Assembly (NCBI RefSeq): GCF_000970285.1
Contig: NZ_CP009516.1
Span: forward strand, 4,567,036 to 4,631,035
Direction of reading: 5' to 3'
Source of the DNA: Methanosarcina horonobensis HB-1 = JCM 15518
GTDB lineage: Archaea > Halobacteriota > Methanosarcinia > Methanosarcinales > Methanosarcinaceae
Length of the DNA: 64,000 nt
Shown: in pieces, positions 63,713-64,000 of the stretch
Numbering within the stretch: the first letter of the stretch is position 1
Layout: every line of letters starts with the position of its first letter
Made by a program: the position numbers and the translations under genes
The notes under the pieces: generated by a model
The model's database searches: none
The model's input: only the letters and a program-made list of their open reading frames with translations
Told to the model about the DNA's origin: nothing

Positions 63713-64000
63713 TCAAAAATTCCACCATGAAGTTGGAGGCATGTGTAAGTCTGAATCTAATAGAACGGTTTCGCCAATTTTCGGGGCAATTATGCTTACT
63801 TCTCTATTTTTTGCCTCTTTAAGTGCTCGTTCTATTGGTTCTTTCCAACCATGATTAGCTAATGTAAATGCTCCCCAATGCATCAACATCATAGTTTTAC
63901 CATTTACATCTAAATTGGCCTGGACAGATTGTTCAGGTATCATATGAATATCCGACCATCTCCGGTCATATTGGCCGCCTTCAATTAAGGTGATATCAAA
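63713..64000 (-). CDS. MBL-fold metallohydrolase (UlaG-like), C-terminal part
   Basis: The frame is open from 64000 to the stop at 63713 (95 codons visible); the N-terminal part with the HxHxDH site lies beyond the window. MMLMHWGAFTLANHGWKEPIERALKEA and IIAPKIGETVLLD are typical of UlaG/L-ascorbate-6-phosphate-lactonase-like MBL proteins, which include the metal-ligand histidine of the last strand. The internal ATG at 63943 is not the start. The orientation matches the other redox genes. Confidence 0.75.
   Translation of the reverse strand, partial: FDITLIEGGQYDRRWSDIHMIPEQSVQANLDVNGKTMMLMHWGAFTLANHGWKEPIERALKEAKNREVSIIAPKIGETVLLDSDLHMPPTSWWNF

Overview
The window is archaeal and fits a Methanosarcina-type methylotrophic methanogen. 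It carries the methanol-specific corrinoid protein and methyltransferase pair (mtaC, mtaB) with two Msr/FilR1-type regulators upstream, archaeal ADH synthase of the alternative aromatic pathway, 2[4Fe-4S] ferredoxins, a PGF-CTERM-like surface protein, long AT-rich leaders and strong GGAGG ribosome sites. Species cannot be fixed from the sequence alone.

Layout. 1-7.3 kb: a cut-off PocR-domain sensor, an acetoacetate-decarboxylase-family gene divergent from a DUF362/EF-hand protein with a small membrane partner, a short-chain dehydrogenase broken by TGA, and a YVTN beta-propeller surface protein. 7.3-8.87 kb: an IscB element, i.e. a Cas9-ancestor-type RuvC/HNH nuclease gene with a GC-rich structured RNA (HEARO/omega RNA) upstream and a predictable guide; the gene is frameshifted near its 3' end. 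9.8-15.7 kb: a repeat-containing secreted protein, a cytoplasmic PAS-PAS chemoreceptor, a decayed histidine kinase and a polynucleotide kinase-phosphatase-like protein. 16-25.6 kb: tandem FAD-Rieske oxidoreductases, a SWIM protein, and a synthase-type glycosyltransferase fused to a deacetylase-like domain whose motifs look circularly permuted. 25.9-31.9 kb: ferredoxin, hypoxanthine-DNA glycosylase, two Msr regulators, a 0.9 kb leader and mtaCB. 31.9-42.5 kb: PHP protein, paired MJ1255-type glycosyltransferases, HAD phosphatase, methionine sulfoxide reductase B, a permease without a neighbouring ATPase, a TIR-domain protein, a GNAT gene without a normal start codon, and an iron-sulfur flavoprotein. 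42.7-57.6 kb: surface proteins, dUTPase/dCTP deaminase-like enzyme, ADH synthase, radical SAM protein, lipoprotein, a CobW GTPase between two paralogous winged-helix proteins, ferredoxin, asd, larC and larB.

57.9-64 kb is an accessory redox region: aldo/keto reductase with ferredoxin domain, broken iron-sulfur flavoprotein, carboxymuconolactone decarboxylase, flavodoxin, cupin and an MBL-fold protein. Five 14-bp TGAyTG-N2-CArTCA palindromes occur here, four of them in front of these genes, suggesting one TetR-like regulator located elsewhere. The region encloses a GC-rich patch (about 60.8-62.4 kb) that looks bacterial: a substrate-binding protein, a cupin, a truncated cytochrome-like fragment and dispersed bacterial-style palindromes.

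The best candidates for a second look are the IscB/omega RNA element, the shared palindromic operator family, the bacterial patch with its truncated neighbours, the permuted deacetylase-synthase fusion and the TIR protein.
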